Shown in pieces: positions 39,989-53,235 of a stretch of 64,000 nt of DNA (the first letter of the stretch is position 1; every line of letters begins with the position of its first letter). Source of the DNA: Rhopalosiphum padi. Lineage: Eukaryota > Arthropoda > Insecta > Hemiptera > Aphididae. A program made the position numbers and the translations under genes. The stretch lies in assembly GCF_020882245.1 (NCBI RefSeq), contig NC_083597.1, positions 25,770,652 to 25,834,651 of the forward strand, in the 5' to 3' direction. Under the pieces are notes generated by a model that searched no databases, was not told the DNA's origin, and saw only the letters and a list, made by a program, of their open reading frames with translations.

Positions 39989-42900
39989 AAGAGTATTCAC
40001 TAAAAATAACTAACATAATTTCATATATCGTTATTCAATAAATTAATAAAATAAATAATATTAAATGTTAGTTAGTATTAAATTATATTTATTTGCTAAA
40101 GTTATGTACATATATTATAATACCAAGTGAATCACAATGACATTAGAATATAATATATGAAATACATTTTTGTCATCCAAAAAACTAAGTATTTTAAATA
40201 ATAATGTTAATTTCATTATCTTATCACTTAAAATTAGTAAATCATTCAACTCCTCATTCGTCAATTTATTGGACATCGATTGTAATTTAAAATGTATTTA
40301 TGTACAAAATACAAATACCTATGTAAAATCTCAATATGGAGATACAAAGTACGTGCCAATGATAGTCCAATATTATATTTTGTTTTGTGTTTATAATCCA
40401 CGCACAACATAGCCAATTTGCTAAGAAGTAGTAAAAGAGTAGAACCCCCTCTTGCTTTAATAATATAGAGTAAATTGACCTGTTATCAAACTTAAAAACA
40501 TAATCAGTTACGTTTACTATTTTATGATACTTCGATTTTATGTGATACAATATATTTTTAAATCGTAATATTTTTATAAACTCATAGTCATAACAGATTA
40601 ACAGCCATATAACGTCATAAACTCATAACTTATAGAAAAATTGAAACAACGTATAAACATAGATATTAGAAAATGATAACATTTTCTTTACTTAATGTTT
40701 GGTAATACGTCAATTATTCACTCAATAATAAAGCTAACAACGCGAGATTGATTCTGTTACGTAGTGTGTGGGACGTGGGTCAAAGGGAGTAAACAAATAA
40801 TACGCCCAGGCATATTCCTTATTCGTAATCCTCTAGACATTTATTCCTCAGATCTTCATTATTATTTATCCTTATACCTAGGTATATAATTCTAAATCAA
40901 ATATCATTAATATCAATATACGAGTTAATTATATCGAACTTAGAATAAATATTATACCTATAGCTAAATGATGATGTCTGATGTGATGCTATATAATGTG
41001 TCTTCAACGTCAGTCAAAAGAAAAGCGATTTAAAGTCTAGAATTTAGATAAAATAATGGACGAATTAAATTGTAAATATATTGAAAAAATAAAAAACCGT
41101 AATGATTATTAAGTTAAAAATAGCGACGCACTCCGCATAACGCTATCGAAAGGACAAATTATTACTACCATATTATGATTAACTATATAATATTATGTGA
41201 AAGTTACATTGTAACAATGTAACATAGTATTTTAACCGTATTCGTGTATTCGTTGAAAAATGAAATATAAGATAATAAGAAAATTAAAATTGTTAAAAAA
41301 TGTTCAGTTTATTTTTAAACATTAAATGTTAACTTTAATGAGATACATATTTTATACCTCTTAATATATAATACTTACTATAATGCATTTAACGAAAGAA
41401 TAATAGTATAAATATATTAAATAAAAGTTTTTGACAGTCAACGTCAAACCACTGCGGTATCATGTTGGTACAATGATCGTAACTAACCATTTTTCAATGG
41501 AAATCGTAAAAAAATGACTATTTAAAATTATTAATAACTGTTACTAGCATGCACATAGATAACCACCAGAAGCCACCGTGCAACGACCAACAAGTATGCA
41601 AAAATCTAATAGTGAATATTTAACGACGATCCGATGATCAAACAGAATAATAATAATATAGATCACACTAGAAACGAGATGTGTCGTTTCGTCATGTAAA
41701 CTTTATTAAAATATTAAATCACACAAATTGAGCAACAAAGCGTATGTGCATTAATTGCGTATGTATTATGAGGACGTCCGTTTTTTTCCAGTTAACACAA
41801 ACAACGGTTGTGTAGATTACCCTTCATCTATTTCCCGTCCATGTAGGCTGTCACGAAAAAAAAAACATTACTTCCGATCGTATAATATATATTATATTCC
41901 CACTGAATGGACCACGTGTACATCCAAGGACCCGCCCAAAAAATCCAAGGTATATGGTATATCCAAAAACGAAAACAATACATTTTTTCAGCAATAAATA
42001 AAAAAAAAACAAACGATTTCTGAAAATATTCCTGAATAAAAAAAATTACAAGGTCGGTGACTTTTTTCCAGATTCTTGAAAAAAATAATTCAATGTTATT
42101 CTCAATAAATATGAATTCATTAAAATTGTATGGAAATACGACAGAAAATCGTTAGATTTATTAGATGCATCATGGAATACCATATTATGAGCAAATATAG
42201 TAAATATTTAGGTGAAAGCTAATAACTAATAAGTAATAACAATAAATATCGCCAAAAACACAGCAGAAATGTTTTTTTTTTTTGGAAATTATCTAGCAGG
42301 ATTAATTAATTAGATTGCAAATTCTTCGACATTAATTTTTGTTCAGTGTATTTATGAACTATGGCTATATACAATATTTTACATAATAATATAATATTAT
42401 AATATGATATACTTATAATATACCAAATGTTTATAATATATGTTATAGGAACACACATTAGTTAAAATATAATTTCTATGGATTATTAAAGAGCTGAATT
42501 CCTAATTGGTGAGATAAGTTCTTTCACCAAAAGTAAAAAGTAAAAAATAAAATATTATTACTACTTCATTGAGTAAAATATTTAAAATATAACCGCTGTA
42601 AGCCTGATACATTTCTTCAATGGAAAAAATTAAATATTTAATCAACTGCTGCCAATTGAATTGATTTCACAACAACCCCCATTAGAAAATAATAATGATA
42701 ATAAATATAAATTAAAATATTAAACCTTTTAATTAATATAAATAAATAATCACTAAAAATAAATAGGTATGTAAATTATTTATATTTAAGTTTCAAATTA
42801 CATTTTTTAATAATTTGACAACTAATTGTATTATATACGTATAATAAAATTTCACAAAAATCTGACATATATTATACATATTTATCAAATGTAATTTAAA

Positions 42901-43442
42901 TATCAAGTCTATAGATTTTTTTGATATATTTCCATAGCTACTATATATTAATATAAAACATAATTGTTTGCTTATAAAATAAATAAACTATTATAACTAT
43001 CTAAAATTCGAATAAATCAGAAAAATAATGGTTTGATTTCACTCAATTTTTTTTAATTCAATGGAAATAGTATTCATTATTTAAATAACCCATTACTGAT
43101 GGATGATGGTGATTAATACTAAACATTAGAAAAATATTATAATACATTATTAATAATACTTTATAAATTTAATCCACGAGTGTGATAAATATCGGTTTAA
43201 TTTAATTATTCAACTGTACTTAATGTACGCTGTTAATTTTGGTATTTTTGTCATAAATAATGTAGAATTTGCCATTAATGCCATTAATGCCATTATTTGT
43301 TATCTTATTATAAAACTTAACTTAAATAATTTTAAGTTGCACATTTATCTAATAAAATTAGAATATATTTGTGAATGATGTCATTATTAAATATTTAAAT
43401 GTAATGAATATTAAATTACTATTTTTAAGTGATTAAGCTTAA
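39989..43442. other. Intergenic DNA between two MITE copies, no gene supported
   Basis: Open frames at 40170-40412, 40287-40550 and 41755-41997 are A+T-driven and unrecognised. Triple 9-base repeats (GCCATTAAT) lie at about 43270-43295. Confidence 0.45.
40454..40495. mobile_element. Fragment of the TTAA MITE family
   Basis: GCTTTAATAATATAGAGTAA and the following ATTGACCTGTTATCAAACTT align with the inner arm of copy 2 (43532-43572: GCTTTAATATTAGAGTAAAT, then TTACCTATTATCAAATTTA). Only this inner stretch is recognisable; no ends remain. Confidence 0.45.
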
Positions 43443-43848
43443 GATAACGCCATACCCGCATGTGTTGTCTCTGTCTTACTAACGTACATCATAACAAATT
43501 TTCGTTCAGCAGAATACATTTTGTGATGTTAGCTTTAATATTAGAGTAAATTTACCTATTATCAAATTTAGAGGTGAGAATATTATCTAGACAATGACAT
43601 ATGATTTTATTGATATTATCATTTTAAAGTTGTAATATTTCACATAACATACAATAACTTACTTTAAAATAATAATATCGTTAAAAGCCTATGTCATTGT
43701 CTAGATATTATTTTTACCTTTAAATTTGATAATTGGTAAATTTACTCTAATATTAAAGCTAACATCACAAAATGTATTCTGCTGAACGAAAATTTGTTAT
43801 GATGTACGTTAATAAGACAGAGACAATACACGCGGGTATGGCGTCCTC
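43443..43848. mobile_element. TTAA-flanked piggyBac-type MITE, copy 2 (406 bp)
   Basis: TTAA lies at 43439-43442 and 43849-43852. The left end is GATAACGCCATACCCGCATG; the right end reverse-complemented is GAGGACGCCATACCCGCGTG. The arms are near-identical for about 180 bases (AATTTTCGTTCAGCAGAATA, CTAATATTAAAGCTAACATC and others), so the unit folds into one long hairpin. This copy is less eroded than copy 1, suggesting a later insertion. No coding capacity. Confidence 0.88.
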
Positions 43849-46260
43849 TTAATTATTAGTGAGATCACAAACATTTTCAACGAGGTAGACTGAGTCCTGG
43901 CAATGATTGGACAATAAACCCATTTTGATAATTTTAACAAATATTTCTATTTTTTATTCTTGAAAGTTAATTTTTTACAAGGATCGCCTTTAGTATTTGA
44001 TGATTTTCTTGGTACAGCTATCAGCTGTAGTTTATTATTCTACATCTTTAGAACATTGCTTTTGCTCTTAAATAAAATACTGAACATCATATACATATAC
44101 ATTAATGGAATTGTACAAAAATGTGTTTGATAAAAACTAAAATGTATAAATAATAAAATTAAAAATGTTCAAATATTCACAATCTTACCATTCAAACTGA
44201 AGTTTCCTCTAAGCTATAGTTTATTTAAAAAAATGATTTTCGGAGCCAAAAGATTTTCAAATGAAATTAGTATTTAATGACATGGTTATTTCTTTCAAAA
44301 ATACATAGAAAATAATAATAAATATAAATATAAAATGTTGTTATACGTTTGGATGTACAATGGCATTAATGTGTTGTGAATTATTATCCGTATATTATTT
44401 TAAATCGATAAGTCCCCATATTAGTTGCTATAAATACTTGTAATACTATGGTATTATTAAGGTAGACGTTTTCTTTTCCGAGAGTTCTGAAAATTAAATT
44501 CTTGAGAATATAATTATTGTACCTACGTTTTACACTATAATAATTCTGTTGGCATGCAGAATTTATTGTTACATATTATTATTATATTTAAATATTAAAT
44601 TACAAAGGTATTAAAGTATTAAGTAATTAGAAAATAATTGAAAAGTAATTCAAGGTAATTGTATCGAATGCATCTCCGTTAAAGTAATACAAATTTATAT
44701 GTTTCCACGAACGATCAATAATGTGTTTATATTGTTATTATAACTAACAAACGTATGGTTACTTAAATCTACACTAAATTTATTTTGATTTAAGATAATT
44801 AATAATGTTACAATATATGATTATTGATTACGCCACAATTATTGTTACATTCAAACTGACGCGGAACAATGGGATTTTTCGAACCGTTCGATAAAAAGCC
44901 AAAAATAATACGCACTTTATAATTTCCCGCAAATATTTTCCTACGAGACCCTACTCAAAACGACAGCCACACCCACCCACACATATATATGTACATATAT
45001 ATATATACATTATACATATATATAATATTATATGCAGTTTGAGCGAAGTTTAAACACCTGTTGTGCCGCGGCGCGCAACCTGTTGCCTATCAGATTTCAA
45101 ACGCGACCGACCCCGAAGACGCACACTATCGAGAAATTGGATTTATATACATATAATCTGTTTCCAAAAAATATAACTGAAAACACAAGCAAATCGAAAC
45201 GAAATATTTTAAATATTTGAAGTCATACAGCAAAACTTAGAATCTTGGCTACTGAACCTTGTTTCAGTTTTATCGATCTTGTATTCATGGATATTTATAA
45301 ATTTAAACAAATTAATTATATTACTTATCATATTATATTATTTAAAATTGTCTAATTACACTTATACATTATAAAAATAATAAAAAAAACCAAGAAAAAT
45401 CTTAAGAAAGGGACTGCAATCAATACCATATCCCTATTATTTTTTTCCACGTCTAATACACTTGACTCATTGAAATCGTACAGTTTAAAGATAGCGTAAT
45501 GCGTATAGTAAATAGTTCTACTTATAATCGCGATACACCAGGATAAACATTCTGTCGGGTCTCGGGTATGAAAATATATTTACTAATATATTAGTAAATT
45601 CATTTAACTTCTTTTACTCGACATAATTACTTAAAAAATAAATAAAAACAACTATTACATTTCCTACTTTAATAGAATCGGATAATTATTGATTTTGATT
45701 TCTGATTAAAATACTTGGACTTGTTTGTTATTACTTATTGATTCGAATGCTTCATTATCGCGTCGTACAATAAAATTTATCATCCCACCACCGTCGTTGC
45801 ACAGTAATAATTTGTATATGCCATTACAAAACTATTAAATAATGATAAATTATAATAATTAATAATAAATTCCTTACAATTAATAGTAGCATAAAAAATT
45901 AATAATTAATATTTTATTATATATAGGTACTTACAAAAATAAGAGTTTTATAAAAATTCTTAAATATCACAAATTTTATATGATAATTTTCTCTATAAAA
46001 ATTGAATACCTGCATTAAATATTTTGAAAAATAACTCATTAAAATTAATTTTCAACAATATTTTAAAATAAGCTAATAACGATTGTAAGATAAGAATACA
46101 CTTTATATTATACATACAAATACACAACACATCTATCGCAATACATCGACAAATCAACAACCCAACAAAATACAAACACGATTAAAATATAGGTAGTAAA
46201 ATATAATTTCAAATTTATTTTTTCCATAAAAAGATCACAATATACAACATACTAACCTAC

Positions 46261-46300
46261 ACAGGAGCGGCTATTAAGAGGGGGCATAGAGGCCATGCCT
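46261..46300. mobile_element. Solitary hAT-like end
   Basis: The sequence CAGGAGCGGCTATTAAGAGG followed by GGGCATAGAGGCCATGCC is typical of hAT termini. No matching opposite end was found within 600 bases, so it is truncated or coincidental. Confidence 0.3.
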
Positions 46301-46403
46301 TCCAAGACATTTTACTGAACCTACACGTGGATATCATAGATACAACAATCATGAATTCACGAATATCAAATTGTAAACAGCTGACGTAGGATAACTTATT
46401 GGT

Positions 46404-46470
46404 GGCGGGGCGATAAATTGTATACAGGTTGCTAGCGGGGTGATAAATGTTATACAGGTGTCGTAAAAAT
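46404..46470. repeat. Imperfect tandem duplication of about 30 bases
   Basis: GCGGGGCGATAAATTGTATA / CAGGTTGCTA is followed by GCGGGGTGATAAATGTTATA / CAGGTGTCG, two adjacent diverged copies. An accidental open frame on the minus strand runs through them. Confidence 0.6.
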
Positions 46471-47439
46471 AACAAAAAAAGTACCAAATATTGAATATTT
46501 AATTAAAATTTAAAAAATATATTTATCTGAATGGTCACTAGAAATGTATTTCAATATAATTTGTATTATGGAGGATAAACATATTACACGGTTTCCGAAT
46601 GAAAACTAATTGTTTAGCTTATGTTGTAGATATCTATAGGTAAAATAAAATATAAATATTATTCCTTATTCCAACAAAATAACCTAAGCAGCATTAACAA
46701 TATACCAGTTACAACTAGATCACAACATATGAATGAAGCGTATGAATGTTATTTTAGCGAGCGTCAGGCTAATTGAAAATTTGGGGACTAAGCAATGTGA
46801 AAACAGTGCGGCTCCCATGTAATGACTTTTACCGAAAAAAAAAGCTGATTAAAAATATTAAAATAATTCGTAGACACAAAAAATGCGGGTGTGGCATCAT
46901 CTCCAAGTCTTGAGTGTTGATGTTAACCACAGATTAATACCGACGGTGACAACGAGCCCAAATATCTTTACATAAGAGGACAAGTCGTAATACGACGTGG
47001 TATTCGTGTTTTGAGGTTGCTCGTACACGCGAAAAACTACAGCTTATACATCAATAATAACTGTACGATATTCGAAAACAAAACATCCTTGTCTAATTGT
47101 CTACTAAAATGTAAAAAGTTCGAATTATATAATATTCACTATTATTATAATCTATTATCATTGTTTATGTTTTTTATAGTTATTTTTTAACCGTAACAAT
47201 AATATTGTATGATAATTATTATGAATAGGTATAAAAATAACAAAATATAAAATCACTGGCATGGCAGCATCATGCCGGAACATAATATCTAACTTTAACG
47301 ACTAGGTGTACTACATGTGGACGTGGACAAGCGATAATTGGTTTACGGCTGACGGATTTGTTTGTTTGATGGTTCATTTTTTTAATTTAATACATGCCAA
47401 ATATTAAAACGGGTTACCGTGTCCGAAAAACGATACAAA

Positions 47440-47513
47440 ATCATATAAATGTCATCAGTCATCGGTGTCGAATGTCGATCGACAACATTTTAGTGATACT
47501 AATTTTCAGTGTG
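47440..47513 (+). promoter_or_regulatory. Candidate plus-strand promoter and short first exon
   Basis: ATCATATAAATG precedes TCATCAGTCATCGG, which contains the insect initiator TCAGTC at about 47456; CGATCGACAAC about 20 bases later resembles a downstream core element. A frame then opens at the ATG 47465 (MSNVDRQHFSDTNFQCE) and meets a donor-like GAG|GTAGGC at about 47515. No following exon was found, so this is tentative. Confidence 0.2.
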
Positions 47514-47670
47514 AGGTAGGCAGGTTGCACACCGCCACCACCACGTATCGTAGTGAACACACCTTCAGACCTTATCCTTGCGTATTACGTTTAGGAGGGT
47601 GTCGGATTACTAGAATTTTGAACCGAAGCGACGCTCAACAACAACAACAATAATAAACTGCGTCGTAAAT

Positions 47671-47691
47671 ATTATTATTATTATTATTATT
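47671..47691. repeat. (ATT)n microsatellite
   Basis: Seven ATT repeats, shortly after a CAA run (47637-47650). Confidence 0.9.
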
Positions 47692-49685
47692 TTTCGTCCC
47701 GATTCCTTCTTGTTCACGTCTTTTCCAATGGCGTGGTTTCGGGTCTCGACCACACGTCATCGCAAAATATACATGCACTATACAAACACGTACGTAACAG
47801 AAGTCGTGTTTTTCTGAGCAATCATTTTTCGTATCGAGTTTTCAATTTGAAAAAAATTCAAATTTTATTCTTCATCACCTGATTGGCCTATCACAAAGTT
47901 GAGTAATACTGTTATAGCCTTATAGGTCAATTGCTTTTGTTTTTTAACACGATAATAATATTATGATTACCACGCAACAAAAATTTAAATGAAAATTTCG
48001 CTTTGTTATTAGGTATTATTTCAGGGATGCACGTGTTACCTACTAAAATAGATCTTGATACAAAACACTAGTTTCGTCACATCACTATAAAGAAATTAAA
48101 TCTCCACATTCAACCCTTTAAATGTTATTCATGATCAGTGATTACATTTATTTTTTCCTTTGGGGTAAGAACAAAAGTTATTTTCTAATGAATAATAAGC
48201 AGGGACTTCAATATTCGATTTTCTTAAAAAAACCACCCTTAATACACCATAAATATATAAATATATATCGATGTAAAGAATAAATATTATGAACGAGTCT
48301 CTTCTACGATATATTTTTCGTCTTTGTAACATCTACCGTAGTAGAAATGTAGGACTACAATTGTGTATAGTGTATTCCTATTGTTTTAAACAATTTACCA
48401 CTTTTCCTTAAATTCATAATAAATATTGGATACATATAACCCTTAGAGCTCAAATCTATCGTCGAATAAAAAATATGTACTTCGCCTAAAAATATAATCA
48501 AACTTACTTAATCATTGAATTATTGATGTAACATAAAGCAGTAATAACATAATTATTTTTCATTCTAGACATTATTTTCAGCGTATAATAACATGTTAAT
48601 AACCGAAAATAAATCGCATATTAATTATCACGATAATCATCGCCAAAATCTAACGTTTTTACATTTGAAGACCATGAAAACATTTGTCTCAATAAATCTA
48701 ATCTATAACTTACGAAAAAATGGACTACCTGCCTGTGTTAATAAATTCTAACGGTTAAAAATATTCTCGATTTTCACCGTACATTTCATTTGACAAGACA
48801 ATGAAATTGTTTCATATCACATTGTACGATTAATTGTACATCATATTATTAACCTCATCCGTCAATAAATTATCATCAGAATATTTTGTGATTGAATCGA
48901 ACACTAGAAAATGAGACTTCACTTGGTATTGTTTTTCACGATTTAATAATTTTCCGTCGAACAATTATTATGAAAATAACATTTATTTTTTTTTAAATTT
49001 TGATTAATACACTTTTAAAAAAAGACACTGGCAGAATAATAATTATAATAATTTAAAGCCTATGTTCAACGAGCAAACAATTAACGCGACTGATCGTAAC
49101 GAGTAACGACTGCAGTAGTACCTAACTGCCACAAAAACTAACGTCGTTATCAATACTCAATAGTAATTCGTATTCTCGGCGAACATCGCTAATCGTTCTT
49201 TATCAGCTGGTCTCATTAAAAAGAAATAAAACCACAGTGGACCTCAAACGCACGTAGTTACTACTGTTACTAGTTATAATAATAATGTATAAATAATGTT
49301 ACATAAATAAATAAATGTGCAACGCTTGCTGTAGGTTGTTGGTATCTATAACAATACTATTGTGCGCTACATTTGTCTGGCCGTAGATCTGAGCGGCTGC
49401 AAAGATTAAAGACAGCCACGGCGTTGTGTATGCGAGTCGTATGCAATAGCAGTCAAATAAAAATGGAATGAAAACGTAAATAAAAATAACTGTGATGATA
49501 TCACGAAGATGACGATGCTGCTACTGATTACAAAATATTATATAATATTGTATAAACAATAACGTGGTGACGATTGTTCGATAGGGGAGAAAACACGACC
49601 TTGAAAACCGCGTCCTTGAACGCGGTATAAGATGTGTTGCCTTGGACCACAACTACGAGTCGTCTGCTCTGGATTATCAAACACG

Positions 49686-49731
49686 AGCGCGCGCGCGCGT
49701 ATACACACACTCACACACACACACACACACA
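49686..49731. repeat. (CG)n then (CA)n microsatellites
   Basis: A CG run at 49687-49699 is followed by CA dinucleotides with one interruption to 49731. Confidence 0.9.
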
Positions 49732-49956
49732 TCATGCGAGTCCGGAGCCGTCGGATTTTTACACCGCGTGATGATCGTCAACAAGACACGGGTTATACGG
49801 TTGATGCCGTTGGTTAGGTTATTATATTCTACGGCCTACACCGGTGACCGGTCGGCGGTCGTGTTTTCCCAGTAAAAAGACCGGGCGAGACGACCACTTA
49901 TTGAAACAAAACGGATATTTTACGATTATATTTTTTTTTTATCTTTCTAAATTTAC

Positions 49957-50030
49957 CAGTGCACTGTCGAAGTCCTCCTCCTGTTCCTCGTCGGTGGTAG
50001 TGGCGGTGGCTGCGGTACACTCACATGCAA
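49957..50030 (-). CDS. Candidate acidic exon with strong donor
   Basis: The minus strand reads TAATATTTDEEQEEDFDSAL directly up to a good donor, CACTG|GTAAATTT (49957/49956), in phase 0. The frame stays open upstream to 50133, but the upstream residues are hydrophobic and low in complexity, so the true 5' edge is unknown; 50030 is only an estimate. On the plus strand the same point is a plausible acceptor (TTTACCAG), so direction is not certain. Confidence 0.2.
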
Positions 50031-50929
50031 CACACACAAACACGACAATCGTACGCACGCACGCGCAAGAGTCGACGAAAAAAATATATAAAATAATATA
50101 GTATAATATGATCAAAACAAAATAAAACAGCAATATTATTATTATTATAATTCACGCGAGACGGACTGAAACAACGATGCACCACTACACACGCGTGACG
50201 GAGATGCAGCAAAAAAAAATATTTTGCGAGATTTCTTTGGCCGAAACGACAACACTCGCAACAACTAAGTAATTGGCGATAACCGCTAGGTACATCGACG
50301 ACAAACCGACATGTCGGTTTACAATAGTCGATAAATAATAATATATGTACCTATTTCAATAATTTATAACAATTTACATATATGTATGAAAAATAAATGA
50401 TTATTTAACGGAGATGATGTCGACGTAGAATATTTCAACAACGTGGTATTCACAGTCGCTACGATTTATTTTGTTTTTCAAACGGTCGGTATAATAATAA
50501 TATGATGTACACGAACGGGCGGCGCGTGTAAGTGTCCGGACAACCGAGAACGTCGCACTGTGGACGTCTGTGCGTATCGCGACCGCAGGCCACCGTTCCC
50601 CACTATTTTTTCGATTAAAAATATTTCGATTATGTGTGTACACGTTTTTTTCTCCGTTTCTTTTCACTTCGCGTAGATCGTTTTTTTTCTTTTCGTTTCT
50701 TTCGTTTCGGCGGCTCTCACCGCCCGGGATTCCCAAAACGGCGCATCAACAGTGCGTGTGCCCCATCGATTTGTAATATTTATTTGTAAATTGTTCACGC
50801 TGGTCAGTCTTGACCTTATCCCCACTCTCTCATCGATTCAAACCCCCTCGGGATCTCGCGTCGTAGTCGTCGTCGTTGTTGTTATTGTTATTGTTGTTAC
50901 TACAGACTTGCTGACGCGTACCGAGAAAA

Positions 50930-50988
50930 TGGCGAAGAGGGAGATGAAAATACTGAAAAAACCGAAAAGGGACAATTATAGTGCTTAG
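50930..50988 (+). CDS. Short open frame, 19 residues
   Basis: After AGAAAATGG-type context the frame reads MAKREMKILKKPKRDNYSA and stops at TAG (50986-50988). It is lysine/arginine-rich and not recognised. It could be an upstream ORF of a transcript starting in the CpG island. Confidence 0.12.
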
Positions 50989-51050
50989 TACGGCCATGGG
51001 ATAATATACGCATTTATTGGCATGAACTACTCGCAAAATAGCAAAATGGC

Positions 51051-52891
51051 ATAATAATATTTATTCTGATGCGATGGTGCGATAAAATACAATACGTGTT
51101 GTATAATATAATAATAATATATAAGAGTATTTTACCATTTATACCTATACTGTTAGTAATCGAACCTAAGCGTGTTATCGTTGAATAACTATTTATGTTC
51201 CACTACAGTATTTTAAAACACACCAAGAGTCAAACATTTAGTTGGCTTAGAATGCTTAGATTAAAAATGAACATTGTATTAAACTGATAGGACATTGGCC
51301 TGCTAATCTATAATGTAGAAACAAAATATTTGTTTTATTTCTAAAACAAAACTATATGGTAGATCAAAAATATAAACGTTAATGTTAATATTTAAATAAT
51401 AATGTAATATTAACATAATATCAGATCTATTATTTAACGCACGAGTATTGAAAAATGTATATTGACACGAATACACGATTACGCGATATTTTATGAATGA
51501 TGACCTATCACCTATTGACTTATAAATAACAATTACAGTTAATTTGTTGTAAATATATCTTATTTTAAAAGTTTGAAACAGGATATTTTGTTATTTAATG
51601 AAGTAATAACTGCTCATATCAATTAAAATAATGTAACAACTACTGATTCAACTCTATTATAAATAACGTATGTTAAATAAAACAAATGAACTAATGGTAT
51701 TTGTAATCAATGTGTTTTAAATCATTAAAACTATTTGATTACTTATAAGTCATGGCTTATAACACGATGACAATATTTTATAGATTTTTTAATATTTATT
51801 GTATAGGTATAATTATAATTAAATTATCAAAAATCGTTAGTTTAATAATATAATATTGTATCATACAATTTGTATGCACATTACTAGGCGTCACTAGTTA
51901 CTACAAGTGGAGCATCAGCTTCCCCCATGGAAACTTGCTTGACGCTTCCCTATAATATTTATTTCATACATATAACGATATAACATTTAACATGATTATT
52001 AGTTATTAGTTATTTATGGTTATAAATCATTAATAATAATATCTATAACAAGATATAAATAACATTTCTATTTTACTATATAGTATATAATACATTATAC
52101 ACTCTGTATAATATAGTCATAATCTAAATTTTTTCACTCTGTATAATATAGTCATAATCTAAATTTTGTATTGATTTGATCTCAAGCGACTATGATATTA
52201 TATTCGTAATAAATTGATTATTGAACCTGATAATTTTTACCTTTCACTCGTAAAAAATATTTCCTTACGTATCTATGTGATTTCCAACTATTGAAATATG
52301 AATATTATGCTCTAAAACATCAAAACATGTCATTCAAATCCCAAATTAAGCAAATATATGCATTACAAATTTTGGTTATTTTGTCAATAGCGCTGTAAAT
52401 TGTATTTTGTACCTATATGGTGTACATAGTATGAGTAATGAAAAAATAAATTGTACTTTGAATATTTTATAGTTTTTACATAATATACATGAATATACAG
52501 TATAATTAAGAATAGGTTTTAAATTTTAAATATATAAAATAGATATAGGCACTTATTTTATATATGTACTATGTAGTATGTATCTATAGCATATTAAGAT
52601 GTATTCTTTGATAACAATTTCATGAAAATTAATGACAAGATTGTCAAATTTTCAAGTATAAAAAACTATCATGTTTGATGTTAGGCCGTCCTCAAACAAT
52701 AATATTGTTTTAGTTTCAATTACCGACAAGCCCACACAAGATAGATAACGGCTGATAACCGTCATTATTTTTTGATTAAAATGTCAAAATCTCTTTTGGA
52801 TTTTGGTTAATTGCGATGTAATTGTAAATAAAGCAATAGTCTGATTAAGACTTAAGATTATTGAAACCGTTAATTTTCTCTTTTTCTTATA
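51051..52891. other. A+T-rich intergenic DNA, no gene seen
   Basis: No coding signal; it includes one 35-base direct duplication at 52100-52167. Confidence 0.5.
52100..52167. repeat. Tandem duplication, 35-base period
   Basis: CACTCTGTATAATATAGTCA followed by TAATCTAAATTTT occurs twice (from 52100 and from 52135). Confidence 0.9.
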
Positions 52892-52976
52892 CAGTAGTGC
52901 ATAACCTGAGGGTCGTGAAATATTTATCGTAAAATGATGGATATCGTGGTACAAAGTATGTTATTATGCACCACTG
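52892..52976. mobile_element. 85-bp hAT-like mini-element
   Basis: The left end is CAGTAGTGCATAACCTGAGG; the right end reverse-complemented is CAGTGGTGCATAATAAC. Flanking 8-mers (TTCTTATA, ATCTAATA) match at six of eight positions. It is too short for anything but a remnant. Confidence 0.55.
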
Positions 52977-53036
52977 ATCTAATATACTCACATTTATGAA
53001 TAATTTAAATGTATAAATGTGTTATAATTCCAACGT

Positions 53037-53235
53037 ACCGATTAATCTAGTGAAACGATAAGATTCCAACAACAGATTTGAAGTTGTCATAAGGAGTAAG
53101 GACTACTTGATAACCACTTTCCACATTTTTGATGTTTTCTGTGAGATTTTTTAATTTATTCTTTTTTAGTATAACATTATTAACTTTTAAGGATTTATGA
53201 TGATACAATCAAAAATGTTGGAAAGTCGAGTTAAC
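53037..53235. mobile_element. Diverged relative of the 697-1120 foldback element
   Basis: AAACGATAAGATTCCAACAA, CAGATTTGAA, ACTTGATAACCACTTTCC and ATTTTTGAT follow the same order and spacing as the left arm of the element at 697. The centre is palindromic: TTTCCACATTTTTGAT (about 53118) faces the inverse of ATCAAAAATGTTGGAAA (about 53210). The outer ends are lost. Confidence 0.5.

Larger units (their letters stand above)
43853..49380. other. Intergenic DNA with scattered CpG-richer patches
   Basis: No complete gene. Patches: 45040-45150 (CGCGGCGCGCAACC, after AT microsatellites at 44984-45030), 46261-46480 (single hAT-like end plus a duplicated 30-base block), and 47330-47660 (promoter-like). 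The rest is A+T-rich. Confidence 0.45.
49400..51050. promoter_or_regulatory. Large CpG-richer island
   Basis: About 1.6 kb of markedly higher G+C with CpG, (CG)n, (CA)n and GTC/GTT repeats, and overlapping short frames open on both strands in nearly every phase, which signals composition rather than genes. Such islands in this window otherwise mark the two gene starts (9.0-9.2 and 30.1-31.0 kb), so this one may be a promoter for an unseen or distant transcript. Confidence 0.35.

Noticed and set aside
44984..45030. AT-rich ATATATGTACATATAT tract as a TATA promoter
   Set aside because: It is a simple dinucleotide microsatellite; no exon evidence follows.
46877..46905. Possible third TTAA MITE end (GCGGGTGTGGCATCATCT)
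   Set aside because: Only about 15 bases match, with no TTAA at the edge and no arm similarity upstream.
49528..50212. Several overlapping 60-85 codon frames on both strands
   Set aside because: Cysteine/valine and threonine/histidine runs come from CA and CG repeats; mutually overlapping frames indicate composition, not genes.
50401..50736. 111-codon minus-strand frame
   Set aside because: It begins at a non-ATG codon in a CpG-rich island, is low in complexity and resembles no family.
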